DNA of 64,000 bases from Neoceratodus forsteri (GCA_016271365.2 CM057453.1:1091939001-1092003000); one strand, 5' to 3'. Positions 1-11,164 are shown, counted from the stretch's first letter. The notes: generated by a model not told the origin, from the sequence alone. Numbers and translations: made by a program.

Positions 1-432
1 GATAACCTCAGTGAAGATAGTACAGTTATTTAAGAACTTACCGTAATCTTCAGGTGGATCTCTTGCAGCAGGCCATGCTGTCCCTCCCTCCTTTCCCCTT
101 GACCTGGGGGAGCTCTCTGTGTTTGTCTTCCTTTCTCCTTTTGTTTTGCTTCTGTTGGTGGGAACCTCTGACGTCTGCTCGATTTACCAACTGGGGCTTT
201 TCTGCTTATGATCTCCAACATGAGAACTGAGGAGGATGCGGGGCTGCCCATGTTTATATGGTGAGGATGTTGTCAGCGTGTGAAGTTAACACGTGGAGCA
301 CTCCTAATAGACTGCAGGCTAGAAAAGTTTCCGTGTGGTCCTAGTGCCTGGCGGCTGTAGTTCTATAGGTGTAGCCTGCTGCAAGAGATCCTAAGATCTA
401 CTGTCACAGAAATTGCTTACGTAACTGTACTT
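1..432 (+). mobile_element. DIRS-type retrotransposon G, 3' end only
   Basis: This is the 3' part of an element whose body lies left of the window. Positions 1-77 match the right half of the internal complementary region (ICR) seen in D at 34380-34478. The join between the two terminal copies falls near 17/18, just before TAGTACAGTT. A unique spacer follows. From about 290 comes the 3' terminal repeat, with the shared stretches GACTGCAGGCTAGAAAAG, CTGCTGCAAGAG and the terminal TTACGTAACTGTACT. The GCAGCAGG motif places it in the subfamily of D rather than B/E. No coding sequence is left in the visible part. DIRS assignment rests on the ICR plus inverted-terminal layout shared with D and E, which carry recombinase and RT. 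Confidence 0.8.
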
Positions 433-1372
433 TACAATCACCCTTGCAATATTTTTTTAGGTGACCCAGTTGCACCTTGTAGGAGACTTATCCAGCACCT
501 ACCTACTTGTAGGCACATTGGACACAAAGCCCAAGTTGGTGTTGGTGCCAGACCTTTGCCTCAGTAGGTATACCTGGGTGAACTAAAAGAACCTTCTGAG
601 ACTGGCCTGTAAACGAAAGTTTGTAGCAGTGTTCAAGTAAATGATTTCTGCTATTAGTTGAGGACGCTTGGTTAACTTTTTTATGCTGCTCCATTTGCTT
701 GTGTGTAGCTGCTACCACATAGCACTTACTGTGCTGATCCATTTTGTGGAGTTGGTTTGAAGCGGCACCAAGATTGATTATTCAATACCATTTGAATCCA
801 TAGGACCAACTTTTAAAGTAGCTTTTAGATTCACATTTTTTTCTCAGCAGAATTGTCAACAGCAAGGGATTTACATTAGTGTTTTTGTTTTAAGAAAAAA
901 AAAAAATCTAATTGTGTTTTGCGTGCAAAGGAGGAATATATACAGTACTGGACAAGCCGCATTGGTGTACCTTCTTTAAGTTTTTCATTCTTGTAACAGT
1001 ACTTTTAGTAAAATGAAAGCTGGTAAGTTAATATGTAGCTTCCTAACTAGTCAGCAGAAGTAAGTGGACCACATATTTTTTCCTAGTTAATTACCAGTCA
1101 TTGAGAGCCTTTTATAGTAATTGTCTTTGAGGTTGGGACGGTTATTGGTGTAGGCTGGGTTTCCTAGTTGGCAGTGATGACCTCGAAACGAGAGTGTTCA
1201 TCTTTTTACCATAGCTTGAGTTTTGTAGACTTCACTGTAGGTTGCAAGTGCCAACATTCTAGTCTGTGATTTTCATATTTTGAAAACCACCTGTACCTCA
1301 TTTTTTGATAGCGTGTCACTGGGATATTCAGTCAGTTCCTCTATATAGGGGTGTGTATGTGAGATGATGTGT

Positions 1373-1416
<44 letters not shown>

Positions 1417-1473
1417 TAGTTGGCCAAGATACATTGAGTTTCTTACTAGATTTTGCATGCTCCGTAATCCTAG
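433..1473 (+). other. RAD23B intron, visible part upstream of first exon
   Basis: No gene or recognisable repeat is seen apart from a GT microsatellite near the 3' end. The stretch is AT-rich with short A and T runs. It ends in a CCTAG acceptor at 1469-1473. The G element at 1-432 would also lie in this intron. Confidence 0.6.
1374..1414. repeat. (GT)n microsatellite
   Basis: Nearly pure GT dinucleotide run about 60 bases upstream of the RAD23B exon acceptor. It creates an artificial Cys-Val open frame that joins the true exon. Confidence 0.95.
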
Positions 1474-1601
1474 GAAATCCACTTGAATTCTTGCGGAATC
1501 AAGCTCAGTTCCAGCAGATGAGACAAATTATCCAACAGAATCCATCACTATTGCCTGCTCTATTACAGCAGATAGGACGGGAAAACCCACAGCTACTGCA
1601 G
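1474..1601 (+). CDS. RAD23B: RAD23B exon, XPC-binding domain (partial gene)
   Basis: RAD23B is a nuclear and cytoplasmic adaptor. It binds and stabilises the damage sensor XPC in nucleotide-excision repair and carries ubiquitylated proteins to the proteasome through UBL and UBA domains. This 128-nt exon encodes the N-terminal part of the XPC-binding (STI1-like) domain; the translation includes [15 protein letters not shown] and ends [10 protein letters not shown], which I recognise as vertebrate RAD23B. The acceptor is AG at 1472-1473 and the donor GT at 1602-1603 (CAG|GTGAGT). The exon starts with the last two bases of a split Gly codon. UBL and UBA1 exons must lie left of the window. The paralogue RAD23A is less likely given the near identity to RAD23B as I remember it, but is not formally excluded. 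Confidence 0.92.
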
Positions 1602-2746
1602 GTGAGTTCACAGCCACAGTGTGCGCCTGTACGGAAGGCCGGCTTAATTGCAGCATCAGCACTTGCAGGAAAACTTTTGACTCCCTCTGTTCCAGAAGCC
1701 ACCACTAGTGTATGGATTTTTGTCTGCAAGATATTGGTTTCTATATATTTGATATTGTAGATCCCCCACTACCATGCCGAGGAAATGGGTATGGCGTTTC
1801 AATTAGCCTTTTTCGGCAGGATATTTGGGGGTTGATGAGTAGTCTTGAATCTTGACCTTGTTGGCACAAGGAGGGGATGAGTAACGCAGTGTGAAATAAT
1901 CCACCAAATTCCCTTGCAGATTTGTTTAAATTTTTTCAGTGGTTTGGAAATTAGTTAAATCTCTCTCCACACCACCACCTCCCCAAATCACTGCCCTCGA
2001 TAATTAATTTTATACATAACCTTCTTTCCACTTGCAGGATCTACTAATAACGTGTTTGGCAGGCATTGGTTTGACTGTTTAAAACTTGGCGACTCTGGAG
2101 CTGTTCAGTGCTTTTTGTTGGGTTTCTTCTTTCACTTTTTTGTTTAATCTTGCTTACTTGTGCAAACTCTTGCAGGTCTCTTTGGCTGTTCAGAACATCC
2201 TTTATCCTTAAAAATGAGCTCTGGTTGAAAAGTGGCCTATTGCTGCCCTCTTGTCACAAGTAGAATACCAAATTGGCAGCTGTGCAATGCAAAGTCTTGT
2301 CAATCACCAAGTGCCATGGCTCGAGGTTCATTTAGCATAACACCTATCTTGATACACAGCTTGTTTTTTTTAAGTAGTGTGTGGATGAAAAAGTATAAGG
2401 AAAAAAGTTAATCTTTCTGTAAAGTTTTTATCCTGTTTTTGTTTAAATTGGCAAATATTGTTTTACACCATTTTATTTGGTTTCTTTCGTTGTTTTACCA
2501 TGGTTTTCAGTGAAGCACTGCTTTAACATTCTTAAATTAATTCTGACCTCAAAGCAACTATTACTAAGGGCATAATGTCAGAACTGATGGTATTGCAGAA
2601 TTTGTCGCGGTCTCTTTTTGTGAGGGGATTATTCTCGTATGTTTTAAAGACAAATGAGGTTATAAGGCAGTTGTGTTTATTAATCTGTTTTACAGCTTTC
2701 AGATCACATTGTTTTAATCAGTGTTTTCTCCTGTTGTGCATTGCAG
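1602..2746 (+). other. RAD23B intron between the two visible exons
   Basis: About 1.1 kb with canonical GT...AG ends: GTGAGT at 1602 and a pyrimidine-rich tract ending TTGCAG at 2746. I see no repeat or gene in it. In-frame open sequence at 1602-1760 is read-through past the donor. Confidence 0.8.
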
Positions 2747-2884
2747 CAAATCAGTCAGCATCAAGAACAGTTCATTCAGATGCTGAATGAGCCCGTTCAA
2801 GAACCTGGCGGTCAGGCAGAAGCTGGAGGCGGACACATGAACTACATCCAAGTAACACCTCAGGAAAAAGAAGCTATAGAGAGG
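2747..2884 (+). CDS. RAD23B: RAD23B exon, end of XPC-binding domain and linker to UBA2
   Basis: A 138-nt exon in phase with the previous one. It begins [16 protein letters not shown], the last helix of the XPC-binding domain, passes through a shortened Gly/Ala/Glu-rich linker ([11 protein letters not shown]), and ends [15 protein letters not shown] at the start of the UBA2 domain. Donor is AGG|GTGAGC at 2885. In the mammalian protein the linker is longer and richer in glycine, so this one is compact. The next exon should continue the UBA2 domain to the C terminus. I searched for its sequence by eye in the non-repeat parts of the window and did not find it. Confidence 0.93.
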
Positions 2885-2934
2885 GTGAGCATCACAGCCG
2901 TACCTTTAGAGTCCAGACATCAGCATCATTTGCA

Positions 2935-3060
2935 AGGGTCAGCATGGTCCTGTGGCTGAAATACAGTCTTGAGAACCAGAAGACCATGGTTCAAATCCAA
3001 CTAGAGCCATTCACTTGCTATGAGACCCTGCAAAACGTCAATTAAAGGGGAATGTCCACC
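2935..3060 (+). mobile_element. tRNA-derived SINE-like fragment
   Basis: Contains a clear RNA polymerase III B-box, GGTTCAAATCC at 2990-3000, preceded by an A-box-like CCTGTGGCTGAAATAC. It lacks the fold of a functional tRNA gene. It sits 50 bases past the RAD23B donor, in the intron. SINE identity is inferred from B-box position only. Confidence 0.5.
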
Positions 3061-3599
3061 TTCATAGCTGTGGTTTGCACTTTGCTTTTGTTTTTGGTTT
3101 TTTTTAATGTGGCTGCCTATGGATAATCCCTCTCGGGTTGACAGAAGGCAGGAGGATTCGGAACTAGATGAACGGCAAGGCATATGCTTGCATCACAGTA
3201 TAGATTTTTTTTTTTTAAACAGTCGCTAATCGTGTGTAGTAGACTTACTGAACCATTTTTATGGGGCCTTTCAGGCCAAACCTTGCAAGGCTTACATGGA
3301 AGAGTTGGATGATCTCAACATGTACACACTGGAGGTAACAAGAGAAAAGGGGACATGATTGAGGCATACAGTTACCTACACAAGATTATAACATGGGTTG
3401 ACAGAAACGTGCAACCCTATTGGTTGAGTTGCTCTGTGGGGCCATGGATTAAGTTAGCATTAATCCATTGTTCCTCGGAGTGACTCTGGAGATGCGGTGC
3501 CAGATCTCCTTCTCTTTACAGCACAAAAAATGTGTGCTGGCAGCCATGAAAAATCCTGAGTCAGTGATTGGGAGTGTGGCATGTGTCCTTTTCCTGTTC
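3061..3599. other. Intronic stretch without recognised feature
   Basis: No gene seen. A 60-nt open segment at 3275-3334 has AG/GT borders, but its peptide matches nothing in RAD23B and I do not call it an exon. Confidence 0.5.
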
Positions 3600-3676
3600 T
3601 GTGTGTGAATACCCGAGAGAGAGTAAGAGAGCGAGACAGCAGAACATTTAATTCAGCAGTGCTGCGCTGTCCTCTG

Positions 3677-3680
<4 letters not shown>

Positions 3681-3712
<32 letters not shown>

Positions 3713-3720
3713 GCGCGTGT
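3681..3720. repeat. (GT)n microsatellite
   Basis: Pure GT for about 27 bases, then GT/GC interruptions. Confidence 0.95.
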
Positions 3721-4404
3721 GTCTCTCTGTCTGTGTCAGCAGTGCCATGCCAGTTGCCAGCCCCGGCCCACACGTAGATGACACAAAGCTGCAGACAGTG
3801 ACAAGAAGTTAGGGATCGGTAGTGCCCTTTCTCTCTCTGTTTCTTGACTTGTGTGCAGTAGCGACAGAGACACAGCTCCTTGCGGGGACAAATGGCACTG
3901 TCAGGGCATCAGGCTACAGACAGAGAGGGAGGCACTGCAAGCGCAAGGTGGTGCAGCAGTGACCGGGTTCTGAAACATCAGTGTATTGTGCCGTCTGTCA
4001 CTGTCTTTTGCTGTGGGGTTATTTTAACGTTTGTTGCTGGAGCTGCTGAGTGAGTGCATGGGGCGAGGGATGCGAACGTGGAGTTGATCAGGCGTGCCTT
4101 CCCCCCAAAAAACGATGTTACACAGTGTTGTCCTCCATGGTGACAGACACAGGGACAGCGAGAGACACCGACAGGGAGCAGGGTGCAGCAAGCGGGCGAT
4201 GAAGCAGACAAATATGAAACCCCCTCCCAAACCCTGACCAGGGAAACGTGGTGGGGGAGAGAGAGAGACAGACAAACATGCAGTGGCATTCCGCTTAGGA
4301 CAGACTGTGGAGAATTCAGACAGAGTGTGTGTGTGTGTCTCTGTGTTCAGTTTGCAGCGAGTGGTCTGTTGCGGCACAGAGACCTGCACCCAGGGCTCTA
4401 GATA

Positions 4405-4850
4405 ATGTGAGTAGCGACTTATTTTACTCACTTCATTTTAGAAAATACTCTTCAGAAAATTTTTTTAATGAGTACCGATACTCACCTAACATTTCTAAGT
4501 GTGCCACACTCCGTAGAATAGTGCTAATAGTGCTTCATAATGTAACTGGTAATTCAGGAGCAGTTTTTTCCAAATTTACAGCAGTACTATGCACCCAATT
4601 TTGTTTTACTCACTATATTCTAAAACTGGTGAGTAAATTACTCCAACCTGCCAACATTATCTGAAGCACAGTTGGCACCTGATCAGTTCTTATCTAGGAA
4701 AAAAAACTACATTCTTTTTAAAAATGTACTCCCACTCTACTCCATCCAGACACCTGTACGCATCTGAATTTGGTTTTACTCACCTTACTTTCAAAAGGAG
4801 GAGTACAGTACTCATCCCAGAAAATCTTATCTGGAGCCCTGCCTGCACCT
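4405..4850. repeat. TTTTACTCAC-bearing AT-rich insert with three related segments
   Basis: TTTTACTCAC occurs near 4422, 4607 and 4775, each followed by a short AT-rich tract with CTTT/TTCT and A-rich sequence. The inverted form GTGAGTA also occurs near 4406 and 4629. The insert interrupts the CAGTG-rich block. Origin unknown. Confidence 0.4.
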
Positions 4851-4867
4851 CCTGGTCCCAAGAGATG

Positions 4868-4887
4868 GAGAGAGAGAGAGAGAGAGA
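4868..4887. repeat. (GA)n microsatellite
   Basis: Perfect GA dinucleotide run. Confidence 0.9.
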
Positions 4888-5603
4888 AAATGCAGACAAA
4901 GTGAGTATGTCATTTAGAATTGATGTAGTGTAGTCTCTGTGTTTCTCTCTCTGGGTCTCACTGTCCGTGTGGGCCATGCAGCGATCTGCAGTGTTAAAGT
5001 GCAGAACTCGTGGGGAGAACACAGTGTCATTTGCAACCCATCATTCTGCCTGTCAGTCACTCAGTGCCAGAGCAGGGGGTGAAAGGGAGAAAGACAGTGA
5101 GAGAGAGAGAGAGAGACACACGGGGGAGCAACAGGGAGAAAGTCAGCACCTCTGCTTGTCCCAAAACATGTGTCTGCACATGGTGTTTTCCTCCGAGTGT
5201 GCCAGATTGTGGGTGGACAGCATGCAGTGATGGGGGAGAGAGGCACAAGGACAGACAAGTTTCACCACGAGCTTCAGTATTGCAGATGAGGTTGGCTGCC
5301 AAGCCCTGCCTGGAGTGTGTACAGCATTCTTCACTATTGTGCATGTGGATTTTTTTTTTGGGGGGGGGGCACAGTAACAGTGGTAGGCAACGTAGCAAAC
5401 AGTATTATGTATAAGAAATGTCACAGATCATCTCACTAGTGTATGTGTCACATTTCTGTGTGCATGAGAACATTGCAGTGTGCATTATTTGTTGGGGACT
5501 ATTTTGCAAGGTGGCAGGTTACAGTACCTTTCTTGCTATTTAAACAGCAAAGAAACATATTTTTGGCTATTTTTTTCGTTTAAACGTAACCCATGTTGTA
5601 AGT

Positions 5604-5753
5604 GCAGTAACTCACGGCAGGGTATGGGGTTATTGAGGATTAATCAACACCCCGGGCACTGTGAGAACACTCTGACTGCAGCCTCCTGCCTCACAACGCT
5701 TCCGGGGTGTTGATTAATCCCCAGTAACCCCATACCCTGTTGTGGGTTATTGC
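5604..5753. mobile_element. Palindromic MITE, 150 bp
   Basis: Arms 5604-5656 and 5701-5753 are near-perfect reverse complements. Both contain CAGGGTATGGGGTTA or its complement, then GATTAATCAACACCCCGG, separated by a ~44-bp loop. Such a hairpin suits a miniature inverted-repeat or foldback element. I cannot assign a transposase family or a target duplication. Confidence 0.65.
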
Positions 5754-5764
5754 TTACTTAATAA

Positions 5765-6240
5765 AGTGCATAGGCCTGCCTAGAGGCACTGAGCTTTGAA
5801 GTGCTGAACACCACCTCATGCCATGCCGGTGACCCATGTTTGGGAACGAGCACAGGCTGTCGAGGGTCAGCAGGGGAGGAGAAGGCTGGTGCATCCACCG
5901 ACAGCTCACCTTCTCCTGGGGAGGGAGAGTGGCAGGGTTTGGCACTTGAGTGCCTCACAGTGGTAGATGGGAAGTACAGTACTGGCAGCCTGCATGCAAG
6001 AGGGGCGGTGGAGCATGGCAAATGTCGGCAGGAACATATTCGGGAGTGAGTGCGCGTCCTCCACCGGGCATCATTGCACGTTTGTGCTCACCTACGGGAG
6101 GGCTGGGGGCAGGTGGAACCACCAGAACAAGGAAACTTCCTGGAGTACTGGTAGGAGACGATGTACTCTGGCACCACACCCACTGCCGGGCCCTGCCCAC
6201 CTGGGTCCCTGTCCTCCTCATACATGCCTGGATGAAATTA
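5765..6240 (+). mobile_element. tRNA-like SINE, copy 1
   Basis: Shares with the copy at 7757 the order: ATGCCATGCCGGTGACCCA (B-box-like), a GGTCAGCAGGGGAGGAG segment, a CTCACCTTCTCCTGGGGAG segment, and a GGTGGAG tail. The 3' half is more diverged. Only the shared block order supports the call. Confidence 0.45.
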
Positions 6241-6464
6241 GATGTCTAGAGCGCCTGTAGGAATGGAGGCCCCGCCCTGGGGGGTAAGCCAGGGGGTCCT
6301 TCACCAGGCAGAGGTAAGGTATCAGTGGAGCTCCGGGAGGGGACTCAGAGGTGGGAGGTTTCAGGCTGGGCAGGAGACAACCGGGACGTTTCCTGAGAGG
6401 CCACCACTCTGGTGACCATAGGGAAAAAAGTGCATAAAGAGTTGCTCAGGCTTGGTGGAAACAA

Positions 6465-6790
6465 GCACCAGAGGAAACTCAATGAAGCTGGTGGCGGGGG
6501 GGAGGTTTAATAAGGACATAAGAAAGTGTTTGTTCACAGAGAAATTGGTGGAGGGCTAGAATAGACTGTCAGGGGAGTTGGTCTTTGTGACCTCAATGAG
6601 TGGCTTCACCCATGGATGGGACAGATGCATGGGGCTTAAGATTGCAGCTGAACAGGAAGGGGGGAGGGAGAAGTGAAGGGCTGTTGGGTCCCTCACATTC
6701 AATATGGATAGGTGGGCGGGGGCAGACTTGATAGGCTGCAGGGCCTTTTTCTGCGAACAGATTTCTCTGTTTCTAAATGGAACAAACTGC
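6465..6790 (+). mobile_element. CR1/L2-like LINE, 3' end fragment
   Basis: The phrase order (TTTAATAAGGACATAAGAAAG, GTTCACAGAGAAATTGGTGG, AGGCTGCAGGGCC, TTTCTCTGTTTCT) is that of the C-terminal and 3' UTR part of CR1/L2 elements and resembles 54755-54990. No RT domain remains, consistent with 5' truncation on insertion. Confidence 0.55.
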
Positions 6791-6928
6791 AGTCTGAGGA
6801 AAGATGGAGAGCGATTCAGACTAACGATTATCATACCGCAAACTCCCGAGTTCAGGAAGTTGCAGCTCATGCAGTAGCACACAAAATAGGTGTGGTATAG
6901 TCGGCCACCTGAGAAATGTGTAAACAGT

Positions 6929-6991
6929 ATAACCTCGATTATCCAAACTGACTTGGGGGACATCCGAATAATTTGGATAATTAAGGGGTTG
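6929..6991. repeat. Possible pogo/Tigger-like terminal segment
   Basis: Starts CAGTATAACCTCGATTATCC and holds an internal inverted repeat (ATTATCCAA against TTGGATAAT). This resembles ends of pogo/Tigger-type DNA transposons. No matching second end or TA duplication was found, so confidence is low. Confidence 0.3.
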
Positions 6992-7756
6992 GTAAAACTG
7001 GGAGTACGTTATAATTAATGTCTGTCTGTTACGATTCAGTGCAATAGGGAAAACCACTGACCACACCACTGTACTGGTAGAGCAATAGCAAAAACAACAC
7101 AAAACAGTTATGTATGCATTGAAAAGGCGTAGTTGAAAATATTTTGTAAGTTAAAAATGAAATCCGAATTAAGCAAGTTATTTACTCTTAGCCCCTTGCT
7201 ACAGTGCTGTGCTCACTGCTTGAAGTACAGTACTGTACTCGGTATCAATAACACCCTCTCCAGTTCTGAATTAAGCATCGATAAAGAGCTAGACCAGTGG
7301 CTTATCCTGACAGTGCTTCATAGTTTTGTGGCATATTCTTGTAGCTTTTTGCGTCCCAGAACAGTGGATTTCCCAGTCTGAAACCTCTTTGCCACATCTA
7401 CTGCTCAGTCGCCCACTGTCCAGGCAGTCAGAAATTCTGATTTTCTAAAAGATATTGAGTTTGTTCTGCTTCCTTTTTTCCTCTCCTACATAAGGGAGCA
7501 AAAACAGTTAGATGAGACCAGCACTGTAAGTGAGCTGAAGGTAAGATCATCATGAAGCTAATCTGTTTAAATATAATCGCACCATCAGTCACACCACCTG
7601 TCAGATTACCTGACAAAATCAGTCTGAAACTGCCCAAAAACAGCCAAGCAGTATACTTGTAGTAATGCATTAATGATGCGCTAATTAAAATGCATTAAGT
7701 CGATGGACATCACTATGGTTTGGTTACTGTGGAGGTTCGGTTAAAAGGGGGTTGGT
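6992..7756. other. Stretch without recognised feature
   Basis: AT-rich sequence with no gene recognised. It could be the interior of the Tigger-like element that starts just upstream. Confidence 0.4.
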
Positions 7757-8140
7757 TGAGCCGGCCTGGTGACGCAGAGGGCTGTGGTTCTGTATAGCAC
7801 CATATGTCATGCCACGCTGGTGACCCACATTCAGGAATGAGTTTGGATCACCAGGGGTTGGTCAGGCAAGGGAAGGAGGGGGATGGACTGGGAGAGGATT
7901 GAGCAGCTGCCGGGCAGCTCTCCTCTCCTGGACTAGGGTGGTGTACCTTCCTGGCTCTTGGCTGCCACCAGGTGGAGGAGCAGACATCCAGGAGGTTGAC
8001 AAAATGTCAGGACGGTGGAAGGAGCTGTTGTTCTGGAGCATGAGCATGCTACCATGTACATGCCTGCTCCGTGTTGCCACAGCTCCAGGAAAATGGGGGC
8101 GGGGCATGAAAATGGTGGACCTGGGCTGCGTGAAGCCTTG
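7757..8140 (+). mobile_element. tRNA-like SINE, copy 2
   Basis: Begins GAGCCGGCCTGGTGACGCAG (A-box-like region) and has GCTGGTGACCCACATTCAG (B-box-like) at about 7812. A body follows containing CTCTCCTCTCCTGGACTAGG and TTGGCTGCCACCAGGTGGAG. The body is shared with 47560-47740, and the head with copy 1. This is the most complete copy in the window. Confidence 0.55.
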
Positions 8141-9334
8141 CCAGAGACCCTGCCACTTTGGAGTCCTGAGGGCAAATTCTGTACGTGAGGCACTATATGT
8201 GTGCGTGTGTTTTGGGGGGACATCCGTGGGCCGTGAAGGGAGGTACAGGAAGAGGCTGCCTAGCCACCTACTCTGACCAAAGGAAACCTTTATTTAAGAA
8301 ATGGGGTCAGTTAAGTGAGGTTATACCGTGTCTCATAATATACCATCTCTACTCTAATGGGAAATGGCATAGAGCTGGTGAACAATAGCAAACTATTTTT
8401 CATACACATATTGATATATTATGCAAGAAACTCCATTCTAGATTGGGATTTAAATTCTGCTTCCCAGCTGATGCACAGAAGATGGGTACAAGCAACATTC
8501 CTACAGATGTTAGGTTACAGTGACTTGATTTATAGAGGTAGTACTGTCATGAACCTGGCTGAGCTCTACCACAGTGCTCTCCGCTTTATAGCTAGTCTTA
8601 TCTTCCAGGTCCCATCTTTATAATAATTTTCATAGGCTTGCCCCTCCACCCCTACCCCCGACCACAAGAAGGCTAAAAAAAATTCTATCTGGACGCCCAG
8701 AAGTCCCTACAGAATGACCTGCTACCCTATATCACATTACTGTTTCATAGAACCACCAGTCTGTATGAACTGAAGAGAAATAGGGTTATTCTGAGGTATC
8801 TCTCTCTATTTGGAAATTTGCACTTGGCTGGCTTGCCCCTGCACTCATGAATAATGTACGTCTCTTTGATTAGCGTCCACTTGCTTAAAGTACTTCTTGA
8901 CAATAACCGCATGGACCTTTATTGCTGATGGAGCCCATTGATACACTTACTGTCTTCTGGCATCCTGTGATATATTTGTTACTTATTTATATAGCAAGCT
9001 ATAACATGAATTTATGCTGTTTTATATATCCCCTGCCTCTGTACACCTGTCTGCACTATTTTTCCATGTCAGTGTTCTGTACCAACTGCTTTTATAGTCT
9101 AGTATAGAGTATGATTTTTGCCCTGTATCTTTCATTTTGTGTCGTATCATCTTGTTTTTCTGTATTGCTTCACTATGGATGAGTTGAACCTTTTGACTGT
9201 GCAGAATCTACTTGCAGATCAGGATCACTCAATGGAGCCTTTTTCTGTTAAAACATAAAAGTAACAGATACACAGTATTTGTGTCACCTATGCTGGCCTA
9301 TGGCCAGCATTGTTAGTACTTGTAACAGTGTGAT
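8141..9334. other. Stretch without recognised feature
   Basis: No gene or clear repeat recognised. AT-rich, with scattered stop codons in all frames. Confidence 0.4.
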
Positions 9335-9610
9335 AGCAGGCTTTGTGCGTGGTCCTGCCGGCCAAACACACATCGCCAGATCAGTCTTGCACACAGTGTA
9401 GCAGACCTGTTGCACTGCATGACGTGTATAGCATGCTTTGTAAATGGCCCGTTGGTCCATACACAAAGCAGTATACCCACTGCAGACACTATGTGGCCTA
9501 TAGTATACTTTATGCATTGCCCCGAGGGCTGTACGTGAAGCACCAGGCACATTGCACATGGCCTTTAACGTGCTTGTGCATGGCCTTGTGGGCCATACAA
9601 AAGGCATGAA
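9335..9610. repeat. Quasi-tandem units built on TTTGTnnnTGGCC...GGnC
   Basis: Four diverged units start near 9335, 9430, 9508 and 9567. Each has a GCnTTGT/TTATGC head, a GGCC/GGYC palindrome (e.g. TGGCCTTGTGGGCCAT) and a tail like ACAAAGCA or GTGAAGCA. Spacing is uneven (about 60-95 bp). A long minus-strand open frame over this block (9284-9904) is a by-product of the repeat. Confidence 0.4.
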
Positions 9611-10724
9611 ACACGCCCGCTCTTGCAGATCCAGCAGTACAGCTAAACCCTGTCTCCGAAAAAGCAACTTTTGATCTGAGACACCTGTGCTAAAATAGTC
9701 TGCCTGCAAAAATGCACACACAACTGTTAACAGTGCGACATGACAGTTGTGCATAAAAAGACCATTTGTGCAAAAGTGCCTTCGCAGATAAATCAACAGA
9801 TGAACAAACTTTGGTCCATCTGCGAAAAATGAACTTTTTGCTTTTGTGGCTTGTGTCCAAATGCAGTCTGCATATGCAACCACATAAAACAGTTTTTTAA
9901 TCATGACTTTCTAATTTTACATCCTCGCTATTTTGTTAGTTATTAACCCCCCCAAAAAAAAAAAAATGAACACCCAAGTGCTGTTTCAAATGCCAGCCAT
10001 TTTACTGTCCAACTTCAGGGTTTCCGTTTTCAGAGGTGCAACTACTTAAAAACCCTGTCGTTGCAGATGGACTTTGCTACCAGAAAGTGTAAAGGTGCAC
10101 CTCCAAAAGTACCTACATACATTGCAACAACAGGAGTTAAGACCGGAACATTATGAATTCTTATTGTGGCCAATTAGAATATTTTTCACTTTTTGTAGCT
10201 TTCTTGCAAAAAACAAAACAAATTCTGATCCAGATTTCTCAAACTTGGTATTTAGCATATCAAAAAGTTAGAGAAAATTTCTTTCAGAAATGGCCGAGAT
10301 ATCAGAGGCTAAAAATGGCAATAACACATTAAAGTGCCTACCCAACCCTAATTATAATGCTGCTACAGTAATAGATTATTTAAAACACTAGATATATTAG
10401 GAATTATCGTGTTGTCTGATACCAGGGAACCATGGGTTTTCTCGAAAGAAAGAGAGAAATGATGGGAGTAGTCAAAATACAATGCATTTTTCACTCACCA
10501 AAAATGTAAAAAAAAATCCCTTTGTGTAAATAATGTGCTACAATACCACCCATGATTTCATAGCAAGCTCCACTTCTTCAGGGGCTAGTCTTTTTGTTTA
10601 CCGTATTAGTGTCCTTATTTTCACGCAAACTAAAAAGACTCATTTATATTTACCTGGTCACTGAAGGAAGTTAATTTTTCATTCAGCTTTGCTTGCAGTG
10701 TGCCCCCCCACACACACACACGCA
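9611..10724. other. Stretch without recognised feature
   Basis: AT-rich, with A runs near 9950-9966 and 10509-10517. No gene recognised. Confidence 0.4.
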
Positions 10725-10990
10725 AAGAGTGGTGCTTTTATTTCAAATTTCAGATTAATACCTTTGAGCCAAGAGGCTCTTTTACAAAGGTTCAGAGTCG
10801 AAGCATGAACAATACACTGGGTACAGAAAGTGACAAATCAGAAGTTACATACAATCCGATCGTATAGAGATAAGGTAAAAGAAGTGATACAGTAGAATAA
10901 GACCATGTACTAAAAAAATTAGCATGGTTACAAAGTTTGAGTATACTTATCAAATAGCCTTAGGGTTGCCAAAATATAGCTAATTGGAAA
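10725..10990 (-). mobile_element. Non-LTR 3' tail, antisense copy
   Basis: On the minus strand it reads ...GAACCTTTGTAAAAGAGCC, then CTCAAAGGTATTAATCTGAA and ATAAAAG. The same tail, ending in (AATA)n, is at 46300-46381 on the plus strand. Shared tail plus A-rich end suggests a LINE or LINE-mobilised SINE 3' end. The family is not identified. Confidence 0.4.
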
Positions 10991-11164
10991 ACTCTCAGCA
11001 GCCAACAGGGGAGGCGTCTTAGCTCTAAGGGGGGGAAGCAAGGCAGAGGTTGGTGGGGTAGAGGGGATTGGAGAGAAGGGGGCAGGGGACAGAGGAGGGA
11101 AGTGAGGAGTTGGAGAAAACTGGTTGCAGCTAACAGAGTGCGCTTGTCACAAAACATTGGGTGG

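Larger units (their letters stand above)
3600..5270. repeat. Degenerate CAGTG/GACAGA-rich repetitive block
   Basis: Repeated use of the words CAGTG, CACTGTC, GACAGAGA and CTCTCTGT on both strands, with GT runs at 3681-3720 and GA runs at 4868-4887 and 5099-5116. There is no steady period by eye, so this is an eroded simple-repeat or satellite-like region rather than a clean tandem array. Open frames here are low-complexity artefacts. Confidence 0.5.

Noticed and set aside
1371..1473. Open frame starting ATGGGTGTGTGTG before the RAD23B exon
   Set aside because: Low-complexity translation of a GT microsatellite in the intron. The true exon starts at 1474 after a canonical acceptor.
3275..3334. 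Exon-like 60-nt open segment with AG and GT borders after the last visible RAD23B exon
   Set aside because: Its peptide (AKPCKAYMEELDDLNMYTLE) matches nothing in RAD23B, where the next residues should start the UBA2 helix. Chance splice-like borders are common.
9284..9904. 206-codon minus-strand open frame
   Set aside because: Produced by quasi-tandem repeats. No recognisable domain and no supporting promoter or splice context.
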